From Paenibacillus brevis (GTDB taxonomy: Bacteria; Bacillota; Bacilli; Paenibacillales; Paenibacillaceae): a DNA stretch of 64,000 bases. The DNA is taken from the NCBI RefSeq assembly GCF_018919145.1, contig NZ_JAHLQJ010000009.1:62001-126000 (forward strand), in the 5' to 3' direction. Below the pieces are notes generated by a model, which was not told the origin of the DNA, ran no database searches, and worked only from the letters and a program-made list of their open reading frames with translations. The first letter of the stretch is position 1, and every line of letters starts with the position of its first letter. The position numbers and the translations under genes were made by a program. Shown here in pieces: positions 51,885 through 60,175 of the stretch.

Positions 51885-54389
51885 TTAGATGAATAGATTA
51901 ATGCCCGATTGGTCGGCTTTACCGAGATAGTAGCCTACGCCGCCGATTTTAATGCCGTCAATCAGCTCTTCCTGCCGGATGCCCATAACGTCCATCGACA
52001 TTTGGCAGGCAACAAGTTCAACGTCCTGGTCAAGCGCAGATTGCATCAGCTCCTCCAAGGACGCAATGTTGCCGCTTTTCATGACGCCCCGGATCATCTT
52101 CGCGCCTATCCCCATCATGTTCATTTTTGAGAGGCTTAGCTTGCGGCTTCCGCGCGGCATCATCTTGCCAAACATTTTTCCGATCAGATTTTTTTTGACC
52201 TGTACCTTCTCCGGCTTACGGATTACGTTCAATCCCCAGAAGGTGAAGAACATGGTCACTTTTTTACCGCTGGCCGCAGCGCCGTTTGCAATGATGAAGG
52301 AGGCGATCGCTTTGTCTAAATCGCCGCTGAATACGACCATGGACGTACCCTCCGTGCCCGTGGATGTTGAGGTCTGTTTACCAACGGATCCCTGGTCGGC
52401 AGGGTCGCCCTTCCTCACATAGGCTTCAATTTTCCCTGCGGGCAACTTGTTGATCTGAAGCGCCTGATGCTGCGACATTTTGGCCCAGGAGGCAATATCC
52501 TCATAGAATCCCGGATCGGTAGCGGTTATGTGCAGTACTTGACCCGGCTTCAACTGGTCCATCGATTGCTTGACCTGAATAAGCGGGCCGGGGCAGCATA
52601 ATCCGCAGGCATCCAGCACAGCGTCGGCAGTAATCGTATCTGCGGACAGACGCTCTTTGCGCTCCGAAGTGGAGGCGGAAGCCGGCTCAACCGCTGCCGC
52701 TGCTGTCTCCAACTCAGCGTCAGCGGATGGATAATATGGCTTTGGGGCGTACCGGCTCATGAGATAGCTCTTGTATCCGCCGGTCAGATTACGGACGCGG
52801 AAGCCGTGCTGCCGAAGGATGCTGGAAGCGGTATAGCCGCGCAGGCCAACCTGGCAATACACCCATATTTCTTTGCCGGAATCAAGTTCAGATATTCTTT
52901 CCCGCAAATCATCGACAGATATATTGAGGGAGCCCGGAATATGGCCGTTCGCATACTCAAGCGGTGACCTTACATCGAGAAGCAGCGTTGAGTCCGGATC
53001 TCGCATTTCCAGTTCGGCAGGCATGAACACCGAAGTTTTGTCAGTGAGAATATTTTCAGCGGTGTACCCGGCCATATTTACCGGATCCTTCGCCGAGGAA
53101 TAGGGAGGGGCATAGGCCAGCTCCAGCTCGGTTAGGTCAGTCACGCTTCCCTTGAGACGGATGACGGTTGCTATGACGTCTATTCGTTTGTCTACGCCGT
53201 CATAGCCAACCGCTTGAGCTCCGAGAACAGCCCCTTCGTCATTGAACAGCAGCTTGATGGTCATCGGCACGGCTCCCGGATAATAGGCGGCGTGTGAATT
53301 CGGATGGACATAAGTCACCTGGTAAGGCATGCCCAGCCGCTGCAACGTCCTCTCATTAAGACCCGTGGCTGCCCCTGTCAGACCGAACACTTTGATGATG
53401 GAGGTCCCTTGCGTCCCTTTATACGTCGTACCCAGGCCGCATACATTGTCTGCGGCAATTCTGCCTTGCTTGTTGGCCGGGCCCGCAAGCGGAACTGCGG
53501 TCTGTGTGCCGCTGACAAAATCGGTAATCTGGATAGCATCGCCCACTGCAAAAATATCAGGCAGGTTGGTCTGCAGCTTGTCGTTAACCAGGATATGTCC
53601 CTTGGGACCGAGCTCGATACCATTGCCTTGCAGGAACTTGGTATCCGGAGCCACACCGATTGCGAGGATGATCAGCTCTGCAGACAGAGTCAATTCGCCG
53701 GACAGCATGACTTCCGTCCTATCGCCAAGCTCCCGAAAGCCTTGCACACTGTGAGAGAGCAGGAGCTTGACGCCCTGGGCCTCCAGCTCCTTGGACAGGG
53801 CGCCGGCCATGTCGGCATCGAAAGGGGCAAGAATTTGCGGCCCGCCTTCAATAAGCGTGACCTCCAGCCCGATTTCACGGAGATTTTCGGCCATCTCTAC
53901 CCCGATGAATCCTCCGCCGATGACGGCTGCCGACCGGATGCCCTTTTCCTCGATATGATGCTTAATCCGGTCCGTATCCGGAATGTTGCGGAGCGTCATG
54001 ATTTGCGGGCTCTCGATCCCAGGAAGGGCAGGCCGAAGGGGACTTGCTCCGGGAGACAGAATGAGCGAATCGTAGGACTCTTCGTATTCACCGCGGCTCT
54101 TGCTTCTGACTGTGACCGACTTTTGCTCCGGATGAACGGCAATGACCTCGCTGTCAATGCGCACATCGATCCGGAAGCGCTGGTGCATCGCTTCCGGCGT
54201 CTGAACCAGAAGCTTGGATCGGTCCTGAATCGTATCTCCGATATAATAGGGAAGCCCGCAATTGGCGAACGAAATATAAGAGCCCCGCTCGAACATAATA
54301 ATTTCTGCTTCTTCATCCAATCGGCGCAATCGGGCTGCAGCCGAAGCTCCTCCGGCAACCCCGCCGACAATAAGTATCTTTTTACCCAT
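51885..54389 (-). CDS. CoA-disulfide reductase / rhodanese / TusA / DsrE fusion protein
   Basis: An 834-residue sulfur-trafficking enzyme with four domains. First, an FAD-dependent CoA-disulfide reductase (VGGVAGGASAAARLRR, Cys44 in FANCGLPYY, NAD loop VIGGGFIGVEMAE, about 1-450). Second, a rhodanese with Cys512 in VYCQVGLRG (about 455-550). Third, a TusA domain with DACGLCCPGPL (about 610-690). Fourth, a DsrE/DsrE2-like domain (about 710-834) with VFSGDLDKAIASFIIANG and a Met/Lys-rich insert. It should pass persulfide sulfur between CoA, protein thiols and other acceptors. Five bases after the ArsR gene, with an AAGGAGG site. Confidence 0.93.
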   Translation of the reverse strand: MGKKILIVGGVAGGASAAARLRRLDEEAEIIMFERGSYISFANCGLPYYIGDTIQDRSKLLVQTPEAMHQRFRIDVRIDSEVIAVHPEQKSVTVRSKSRGEYEESYDSLILSPGASPLRPALPGIESPQIMTLRNIPDTDRIKHHIEEKGIRSAAVIGGGFIGVEMAENLREIGLEVTLIEGGPQILAPFDADMAGALSKELEAQGVKLLLSHSVQGFRELGDRTEVMLSGELTLSAELIILAIGVAPDTKFLQGNGIELGPKGHILVNDKLQTNLPDIFAVGDAIQITDFVSGTQTAVPLAGPANKQGRIAADNVCGLGTTYKGTQGTSIIKVFGLTGAATGLNERTLQRLGMPYQVTYVHPNSHAAYYPGAVPMTIKLLFNDEGAVLGAQAVGYDGVDKRIDVIATVIRLKGSVTDLTELELAYAPPYSSAKDPVNMAGYTAENILTDKTSVFMPAELEMRDPDSTLLLDVRSPLEYANGHIPGSLNISVDDLRERISELDSGKEIWVYCQVGLRGYTASSILRQHGFRVRNLTGGYKSYLMSRYAPKPYYPSADAELETAAAAVEPASASTSERKERLSADTITADAVLDACGLCCPGPLIQVKQSMDQLKPGQVLHITATDPGFYEDIASWAKMSQHQALQINKLPAGKIEAYVRKGDPADQGSVGKQTSTSTGTEGTSMVVFSGDLDKAIASFIIANGAAASGKKVTMFFTFWGLNVIRKPEKVQVKKNLIGKMFGKMMPRGSRKLSLSKMNMMGIGAKMIRGVMKSGNIASLEELMQSALDQDVELVACQMSMDVMGIRQEELIDGIKIGGVGYYLGKADQSGINLFI

Positions 54390-54394
54390 ATGTG

Positions 54395-54679
54395 CTATTC
54401 CTCCTTAAAAAGTAGCTCAACCAGCTGCGTGATCCGCGTATCCGAGACATGGTACAGCACCTCTAGTCCGTTGCGCTCCGTCTCCACAATGCCCATGCTG
54501 CGCAGCTTCTGCAAATGCTGGGATACCGTCGACTGCGGCAGACCGAGACATTCCTGCATATAGGACACATTGCACTCCTTTTTCTCCAGAAGGCCCTTCA
54601 CGATACATAGACGTACCGGATGCGCGAGCGCCTTGAGCAATTCGGAGGCCTCTTCATAACGCTTGATGTTGTTGTCCAA
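54395..54679 (-). CDS. ArsR/SmtB-family repressor, candidate thiol or persulfide sensor
   Basis: A 94-residue winged-helix regulator: EASELLKALAHPVRLCIVKGLL, then recognition region LGLPQSTVSQHLQKLRSMGIV. Cysteines sit at LCIV, KKECNV and QECLGL. Those positions recall persulfide-sensing ArsR proteins such as SqrR/BigR, though the second sensing Cys near the C-terminus is missing. The start is TTG at 54679 after GGGAGGAC. It is cotranscribed with the CoA-disulfide-reductase fusion, which it probably controls. Confidence 0.82.
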   Translation of the reverse strand: MDNNIKRYEEASELLKALAHPVRLCIVKGLLEKKECNVSYMQECLGLPQSTVSQHLQKLRSMGIVETERNGLEVLYHVSDTRITQLVELLFKEE

Positions 54680-54706
54680 TCGGTTGTCCTCCCGTTTTAT
54701 ATTTGT

Positions 54707-54736
54707 ATATCGCAATATTACGATATAACGATATTG
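54707..54736. promoter_or_regulatory. Palindromic operator upstream of the arsR-type gene
   Basis: Two interlocked dyads: ATATCG-N8-CGATAT (54707-54726) and CAATAT-N12-ATATTG (54713-54736). They are 28 bp upstream of the TTG start, where an ArsR-family autorepressor would be expected to bind. Confidence 0.7.
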
Positions 54737-54895
54737 ATGTCAAATCCGAGTCATGGATGGATGGTTCGATTACATAGGATAAAAGTAGGGAATTGTCCAG
54801 ATAGTTGATTTTGAGCAAGCGATGCTGTTAAAGTAATGAGGTATGTTTATTTCGTGCTCTATGGATAAGAGTTGGTCAAAGGAGAGTTAGACACT

Positions 54896-55750
54896 ATGGA
54901 AGATATCTTCACAATATTAAAATCGATTATTCTGGGAATTGTCGAAGGGATTACGGAATTCCTGCCTGTGTCTTCAACAGGACATCTGGTCATTTTCAGC
55001 AACCTACTGAGCTTTAGCGGAACGACGCCATCTTATGTTGAAATGTATACTTATGTCATTCAATTAGGGGCCATATTGGCCGTGATTGTACTCTATTGGA
55101 AAAAGATCAAAGATACGCTAGTAAATTTCTTCCCTCAAAAGGTAGGCTTCCAGCGTTCTGGCTTTCGATTTTGGCTGATGCTGGCGATTGCCTGCATTCC
55201 GGGCGGCGTATTCGGCGTTCTGCTGAATGACTGGTCTGACAAGCATCTCTTCACTCCGGTTGTTGTGGCATTTTCACTCTTCTTCGGCGGTTTATGGATG
55301 TTGTATGCGGAGAACAAATTCCGCAACAATAAGCCCGGAGGCGGAGGTGACGAGCTCAACGTGACCGTGAAACAGGCACTTATTATTGGCGCCTTTCAAT
55401 GCCTGGCCATTATTCCGGGCATGTCCCGATCCGCTTCCACAATCATTGGCGGTTGGGTTGCCGGATTAACGACAGTAGCAGCTGCTGAATTTTCCTTCTT
55501 CCTTGCTATTCCGGTCATGGTCGGGATGAGTGCGCTTAAGATCATCAAAATCGGCGGGTTTGGCAGCATGACTTCGATGGAGCTTGTCTCGCTTGGCGTT
55601 GGTTTTCTGGTATCGTTTATCGTCGCTTTGGCTGTCATCAACAAATTTATTTCCTATCTGCAGAAGAAGCCAATGAAGGTATTTGTATATTACCGTATGA
55701 TTTTTGCGATTATTGTACTGTTAGCGGGTATTATCGGAGTATTCGGATAA
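54896..55750 (+). CDS. uppP: Undecaprenyl-diphosphatase UppP (BacA)
   Basis: A 284-residue polytopic membrane phosphatase recycling the lipid carrier for cell-wall synthesis; it also gives bacitracin resistance. The two family motifs are EGITEFLPVSSTGHL (about 16-30) and IIPGMSRSASTIIGG (about 172-186). About eight hydrophobic segments. The ATG at 54896 follows AAAGGAGAG at 54879-54887; a TTG at 54872 is less likely. Upstream 54737-54870 shows no gene. Confidence 0.95.
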   Translation: MEDIFTILKSIILGIVEGITEFLPVSSTGHLVIFSNLLSFSGTTPSYVEMYTYVIQLGAILAVIVLYWKKIKDTLVNFFPQKVGFQRSGFRFWLMLAIACIPGGVFGVLLNDWSDKHLFTPVVVAFSLFFGGLWMLYAENKFRNNKPGGGGDELNVTVKQALIIGAFQCLAIIPGMSRSASTIIGGWVAGLTTVAAAEFSFFLAIPVMVGMSALKIIKIGGFGSMTSMELVSLGVGFLVSFIVALAVINKFISYLQKKPMKVFVYYRMIFAIIVLLAGIIGVFG

Positions 55751-55771
55751 TTTCAAGCGCTTGTCAGAGGC

Positions 55772-55804
55772 CGGTCATCCGATAAAGGGTGGCCGACTTT
55801 TTTT
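55772..55804 (+). terminator. Intrinsic terminator after uppP
   Basis: GGTCATCC pairs with GGGTGGCC (two G-U) around GATAAA, followed by GACTTTTTTT. Confidence 0.7.
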
Positions 55805-55858
55805 GCATACGAGCGGTTTGGTCGGAAGTGAGCCGACACGGTAGAGGAGGACATCGAT

Positions 55859-56302
55859 ATGAATCGGATTGATATTGTCTATGCGCTCTTGCCAAGCGAG
55901 GATGGCAGCCGGATTCTGATGGTACACAACACAGGAAGCCGAAATACTTGGACACTTCCCGGCGGAACGGTAGAGCAGGGGGAGACGCTGCAGGAGGCCT
56001 TAATCCGCGAAGTGAAGGAAGAGGCGGGACTTGATATCAAGGTGCTGGATGTTGCGGCTATTAATGAGCTTCGGACACCTGAGAGCAGCAAGCATTATTT
56101 GCTTATCACATTTCACGCCAAGATTATCGGCGGGCAGTTAGGGACCAATGTGCCCGAGGAAGTAGCCGAGGTGGAATGGATTGAACTTCCAAGAGCCGAT
56201 TTGCTGATGCCTTATTACCAAAAGGGGATAAGCAGTCTCATTCAGCAGCAGAAAGGCGTTCCTTATTTCGATGAGGGTGTTCAATATGGGGAGAAAGAAT
56301 AA
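55859..56302 (+). CDS. Nudix hydrolase
   Basis: A 147-residue Nudix phosphohydrolase. The complete Nudix box begins at GGTVEQGETLQEALIREV and continues KEEAG, with all Gx5Ex7REUXEEXGU residues. Substrate cannot be deduced; nucleotide derivatives are common. The ATG at 55859 follows AGAGGAGG. It precedes thyA-folA, but a separate promoter lies between. Confidence 0.88.
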   Translation: MNRIDIVYALLPSEDGSRILMVHNTGSRNTWTLPGGTVEQGETLQEALIREVKEEAGLDIKVLDVAAINELRTPESSKHYLLITFHAKIIGGQLGTNVPEEVAEVEWIELPRADLLMPYYQKGISSLIQQQKGVPYFDEGVQYGEKE

Positions 56303-56320
56303 GTAGGAAGCGAAAATAGA

Positions 56321-56349
56321 TTGATTAGCTCTCTATTTCCGAACATAAT
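56321..56349 (+). promoter_or_regulatory. Putative thyA promoter
   Basis: TTGATT, a 17-bp spacer and CATAAT, ending 34 bp before the thyA start codon. Confidence 0.65.
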
Positions 56350-56383
56350 AAAGATAACTATAAACGATACGGGGGCATATGAT

Positions 56384-57178
56384 ATGAGAAGTTATTTGGA
56401 CTTGCTGCAGGATGTATTGGATCACGGAACAGCGAAGGAAGACCGGACCGGTACCGGAACGATCTCTGTATTCGGACGTCAGCTTCGCTTCGATCTGTCT
56501 CAGGGGTTTCCGCTGATGACCACCAAACGGATTCATTTGAAATCGGTCATTCACGAGCTGCTGTGGTTCCTGAGCGGAGAAACCAATATTGCTTATTTGA
56601 AAGAAAACGGTGTAAGAATATGGGATGAATGGGCGGATGAGAACGGAGATTTGGGTCCGGTATACGGCTCCCAGTGGCGTTCGTGGGAAGCTCCTGACGG
56701 CCGGACGATTGACCAGATTACGAATTTAATCGAGGGGATCAAGAAGAATCCTGACTCGCGCCGGCATTTGGTCAGCGCCTGGAACGTGGCCGAGGTGGAC
56801 AAGATGAAGCTGCCTCCTTGCCACTTCGTCTTTCAATTTTATGTAGCGGACGGCAAGCTGTCCTGTATGCTGACGATGCGCTCGGTCGACACCTTTCTGG
56901 GCCTTCCGTTCAATATTGCAAGCTATGCGCTGCTGACGCATATGGTGGCCCAGCAATGTGATCTGGAGGTCGGAGACTTTATCTGGTCCGGCGGAGATGT
57001 GCATATCTACAACAACCACCTGGAGCAGGTCAAGACACAACTGGAACGTGAGCCGTATCCATTGCCGCAGTTAATTATCAAGCGGAAGCCGGAGTCCATT
57101 TTCGACTATGTATATGAAGACTTTGAATTCAGCGGTTATCAGTATCATCCGACGATCAAGGCTGCAGTTTCAGTATAG
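56384..57178 (+). CDS. thyA: Thymidylate synthase ThyA
   Basis: A 264-residue enzyme making dTMP from dUMP with methylene-tetrahydrofolate. Motifs are [13 protein letters not shown] KEDRTGTGT, the catalytic Cys in [31 protein letters not shown] and [13 protein letters not shown]. The ATG at 56384 follows GGGGGC at 56371-56376; a longer in-frame start at 56321 overlaps the promoter. folA follows 41 bp downstream, so its product regenerates the folate used here. Confidence 0.96.
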   Translation: MRSYLDLLQDVLDHGTAKEDRTGTGTISVFGRQLRFDLSQGFPLMTTKRIHLKSVIHELLWFLSGETNIAYLKENGVRIWDEWADENGDLGPVYGSQWRSWEAPDGRTIDQITNLIEGIKKNPDSRRHLVSAWNVAEVDKMKLPPCHFVFQFYVADGKLSCMLTMRSVDTFLGLPFNIASYALLTHMVAQQCDLEVGDFIWSGGDVHIYNNHLEQVKTQLEREPYPLPQLIIKRKPESIFDYVYEDFEFSGYQYHPTIKAAVSV

Positions 57179-57219
57179 GAATCACTTAAGCAATCGGTTG
57201 TATGAGAGGAGCGGTAAGC

Positions 57220-57723
57220 TTGTCAATCACATTGATTTGGGCCATGTCGCGAAATAGAGTGATCGGCCGTAATAATAAGCTGCCATGGCGGCTTCCGGCA
57301 GACTTGAAGTATTTTAAAGCGCAGACGACAGGTAAGACGATTCTAATGGGAAGAAGCACCTGGGAATCGATCGGCAGCAAGCCGCTGCCTGGACGCAGAA
57401 ATATCGTTCTGACGCATAACGCCGAATATATGGCAACAGGGGCGGAAGTGGTGCATTCTATGAACGAAGCTCTGGAGCTGGCCCGGCAGGAAGAGCTGTG
57501 GGTGATCGGTGGAGCGGCGGTATATCGCCAATTTCTGGAGCACGCAGATCGCCTGCTGGTTACACTGATTGATGAGGATGTAGAAGGCGATGCTTACTTC
57601 CCGGATTTTCAGTGGGATGATGACTATGTGCTCAGTGGGGAAGAAGAGGGAATTCGTGATGAGAAGAACCCTTATGATTACCGCTTTTTGACGTATGTAC
57701 GCCCTGGTTCGAGTGCTGAATAG
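57220..57723 (+). CDS. folA: Dihydrofolate reductase
   Basis: A 167-residue NADPH-dependent enzyme. Motifs are ITLIWAMSRNRVIGRNNKLPW, MGRSTWESIG, LPGRRNIVLT and WVIGGAAVYRQFL. The TTG at 57220 gives MSITLIWAMS and has AGAGGAG at 57206-57212; an upstream in-frame ATG at 57202 overlaps that site. Coupled with thyA in one operon. Confidence 0.96.
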   Translation: MSITLIWAMSRNRVIGRNNKLPWRLPADLKYFKAQTTGKTILMGRSTWESIGSKPLPGRRNIVLTHNAEYMATGAEVVHSMNEALELARQEELWVIGGAAVYRQFLEHADRLLVTLIDEDVEGDAYFPDFQWDDDYVLSGEEEGIRDEKNPYDYRFLTYVRPGSSAE

Positions 57724-57850
57724 TGCAAAATATCGTATCAATAATCCATTAATAACAAATCCCCCGAATGCTAACATCAAGATACATTGAAATGTGAGAG
57801 TTTCCAAGATCGTTTGGGGACTTTTACATAGACGGATGGGGGATTAATGG

Positions 57851-59338
57851 ATGTCTACACCAACTGGATTTATGGAATACAACAGACAGCTTCCCGGCGA
57901 CCGAAGCCCGTCCGAACGGGTTCAGGATTGGCAGGAGTTTCACAAACATATGTCTGAGGAGGAGCTGAGAAAACAAGGCTCGCGCTGCATGGATTGCGGC
58001 ACTCCTTATTGTCACACAGGTATTGATATGCTAGGGGGAACATCCGGTTGTCCGGTGCACAACCTCATTCCGGAGTGGAATAACCTCGTGTATAGAGGAC
58101 TGTGGAAGGATGCGCTGGAACGCCTGCATAAGACGAATAATTTTCCCGAATTTACCGGACGGGTATGTCCTGCACCCTGTGAAGGCTCTTGTACGGTGGG
58201 TCTGATCGGACAGCCTGTGACGATCAAAAATATTGAGCAGGCTATTGTTGACCGGGGATTTGAAGAAGGCTGGATTGTACCGGAGCCGCCGAATCGGCGG
58301 ACCGGCCGCAGAGTCGCTGTCGTAGGCTCAGGGCCTGCTGGCCTTGCCTGTGCGGCGCAGTTGAATAAAGCCGGTCACGAGGTCACCGTATATGAGCGGG
58401 CTGACCGAATCGGCGGACTGCTGATGTACGGTATCCCTGCGATGAAGCTGGATAAGCAGATTGTTCAGCGCAGAGTCGATCTGCTTGCGGCAGAGGGGAT
58501 TCATTTTGTCACTAATACGGAAATCGGAAAAGATATCCCTGCCCAGCAGCTTGTCGAAGATTATGATGCAGTTGTCTTATGCGGAGGAGCTACCAAGCCC
58601 CGGGAGTTCAACATAGAGGGCAGCCATTTGAACGGGGTTCAATATGCGATGCCGTTTCTGAACGCAACGATCAAGAGCTATCTGGATTCCGGACTGGAGG
58701 ATGGCCAATATTTGTCTGCCGAGGACAAGGACGTGATCGTCATTGGCGGCGGGGATACCGGATCGGATTGCGTAGCAACCTCGCTTCGTCACGGCTGCCG
58801 GAGCATCACTCAATTTGGAACCCATGCCATGGCGCCTCTGGAGCGCGATCAGATCAACAATCCATGGCCGCAGTTTCCGAATGTCTACACACTGGATTAT
58901 GCCCAAGAGGAAGCCAAGGCTTTATTCGGCAGCGATCCCAGAGAATTCTCGATCATGACAACCCGTTTTGTCGGCGATGATGAGGGGAATTTGAAGGAGT
59001 TGCACACGATCCAGATTCAGCGGATTGTCGATGAGACCGGCCGGAAGATTTATCAGCCTATCCCGGGAACCGAGCGCGTATTTCCGGCCCAGCTGGCACT
59101 GATCGCCATCGGATTTGACGGACCGGAGCAGACCTTGCCCGAGCAGTTGGGGCTTGCAACCGATCGGCGGAGCAATGTGAAGGCGCGTTACGGCAAATAT
59201 AATACCAACGTTGACAAAGTGTTTGCCGCTGGCGATATGAGACGCGGGCAGAGCCTTGTTGTCTGGGCCATTCATGAAGGCCGCGAAGCAGCGAAGGAGG
59301 TCGACAAGTATCTGATGGGTGCAACCGTGCTAGCTTAA
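57851..59338 (+). CDS. gltD: Glutamate synthase small (beta) subunit
   Basis: A 495-residue flavoprotein that feeds NADPH electrons to the large subunit for glutamate formation. The N-terminal iron-sulfur region has CMDCGTPYCHTG and GRVCPAPCEGSC. The FAD motif is VVGSGPAGLACAAQL (about 157-171), the NADPH motif VIGGGDTGSDC (about 298-308), and the late FAD contact VFAAGDMRRGQSLVVWAI. The ATG at 57851 follows GGGGGA. The large subunit gene gltA is not in the window; flanking repeats isolate this gene on its right. Confidence 0.94.
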   Translation: MSTPTGFMEYNRQLPGDRSPSERVQDWQEFHKHMSEEELRKQGSRCMDCGTPYCHTGIDMLGGTSGCPVHNLIPEWNNLVYRGLWKDALERLHKTNNFPEFTGRVCPAPCEGSCTVGLIGQPVTIKNIEQAIVDRGFEEGWIVPEPPNRRTGRRVAVVGSGPAGLACAAQLNKAGHEVTVYERADRIGGLLMYGIPAMKLDKQIVQRRVDLLAAEGIHFVTNTEIGKDIPAQQLVEDYDAVVLCGGATKPREFNIEGSHLNGVQYAMPFLNATIKSYLDSGLEDGQYLSAEDKDVIVIGGGDTGSDCVATSLRHGCRSITQFGTHAMAPLERDQINNPWPQFPNVYTLDYAQEEAKALFGSDPREFSIMTTRFVGDDEGNLKELHTIQIQRIVDETGRKIYQPIPGTERVFPAQLALIAIGFDGPEQTLPEQLGLATDRRSNVKARYGKYNTNVDKVFAAGDMRRGQSLVVWAIHEGREAAKEVDKYLMGATVLA

Positions 59339-59355
59339 CCGCTCTATTAATGACT

Positions 59356-59519
59356 GTTCATAAAGAGGCAACGTGTGAGGTGTTCTTACGATCACTGTTG
59401 TTCGCAGATTTCTTTGATTGAAATAAACCATCCAAGGTTGAAATCTACTCACAAAGGCGAACGCTCCGCTTCTTCAGAACACCTCACACTTATGCCCTAT
59501 ATATGAACTTTTGTTCAAC
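59356..59519 (-). repeat. Family A inverted-repeat element, copy A2 (reversed)
   Basis: On the minus strand: GTTGAAC at the start, GGCATAAGTGTGAGGTGTTC, GCGTTCGCCTTTGTGAG, CTGCGAACAACAGTGATCG and AACACCTCACACGTTG, the same order as A1. It is 164 bp with a decayed far terminus (GTTCATAAA). Confidence 0.75.
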
Positions 59520-59867
59520 AACATGGTAGTTAAGGAATGCAAATATGTACTGATCGCTTTTCGCTTGGGCGACCTGCGGGCAGCTTTCATTCCCGCCAGA
59601 GTGGATGAAGCCCCGCGGGATTTGCTCATAGCCCAAGAAGACAGGGAGAAAACCTGTTCAATGCTAATGCCACTTGAACCAGTTATTTCTTCGTTATAGT
59701 ATTCATAGACTTGGAGACATTCGTATCGTCTTTGTGCCCTTTTGCCCTCCAAAAAAGCGGTTTAAAAGGAACTGTTCTTCATGTCAAGAGTTGAGCTTCT
59801 AATTTGAATTGAGGCTTTAGCTGCTTTAGGGCGTAGCAGTCTAAGGATTCTCTTCTAATGCCTTTTA
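59520..59867. other. Intergenic stretch with no confident gene
   Basis: About 350 bp between two family A copies. A 62-codon frame on the plus strand and a 92-codon frame on the minus strand are open, but neither has a recognised family or a ribosome site. It may be decayed coding sequence. No promoter or structured element stands out. Confidence 0.45.
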
Positions 59868-59872
59868 TATTA

Positions 59873-60056
59873 GTTGGACCAATGAGACTACGGAGAAAGG
59901 CATAAGTGTGAAGTTTGCTGAAGAAGCGTTAGCGTTCGCCTTTGTTTGCGGATTTCTCCCTTGCCTGAACTTGGTCCAATCAGAGAAATCCGCGAACAAC
60001 AGCGATCGTAAGCATACTTCACACGTTGCCCCCGAGAGTAGAATCATTAGTCCAAC
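59873..60056 (+). repeat. Family A inverted-repeat element, copy A3, with 5-bp flanking duplication
   Basis: A 184-bp element from GTTGGACCA to TAGTCCAAC, with GTGTGAAGTTTGC/GCATACTTCACAC subterminal pairs and the GAAGCGTTAGCGTTCGCC core. It is flanked by TATTA at 59868-59872 and TATTA at 60057-60061, a target-site duplication that defines both ends. Same orientation as A1. Confidence 0.85.
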
Positions 60057-60082
60057 TATTACCTCCTGATTCCAAAATATGA

Positions 60083-60128
60083 TATAATAGATTCAGCTAC
60101 AGGGCTGCGCCAGAGGCGTGGCCCTTTT
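60083..60128 (+). promoter_or_regulatory. topB promoter region with leader hairpin
   Basis: A perfect TATAAT at 60083-60088 (the -35 is weak). The hairpin GGGCTGCGC / GCGTGGCCC followed by TTTTCTTG at 60102-60128 lies between it and topB, so it could attenuate transcription. Confidence 0.55.
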
Positions 60129-60175
60129 CTTGACCTTATAAGGATTTGAATGCAAGAAAGAGGGGCCTTGAGATC

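Noticed and set aside
53304-54563. Plus-strand ORF of 419 codons opposite the CoA-disulfide-reductase gene
   Set aside because: The minus-strand frame shows FAD, NAD and Cys motifs; the plus frame shows none and also crosses into the ArsR gene.
59474-59752. Possible small genes in the gltD-topB gap
   Set aside because: Open frames exist on both strands but no ribosome site, start context or family was recognised, and one overlaps repeat A2.
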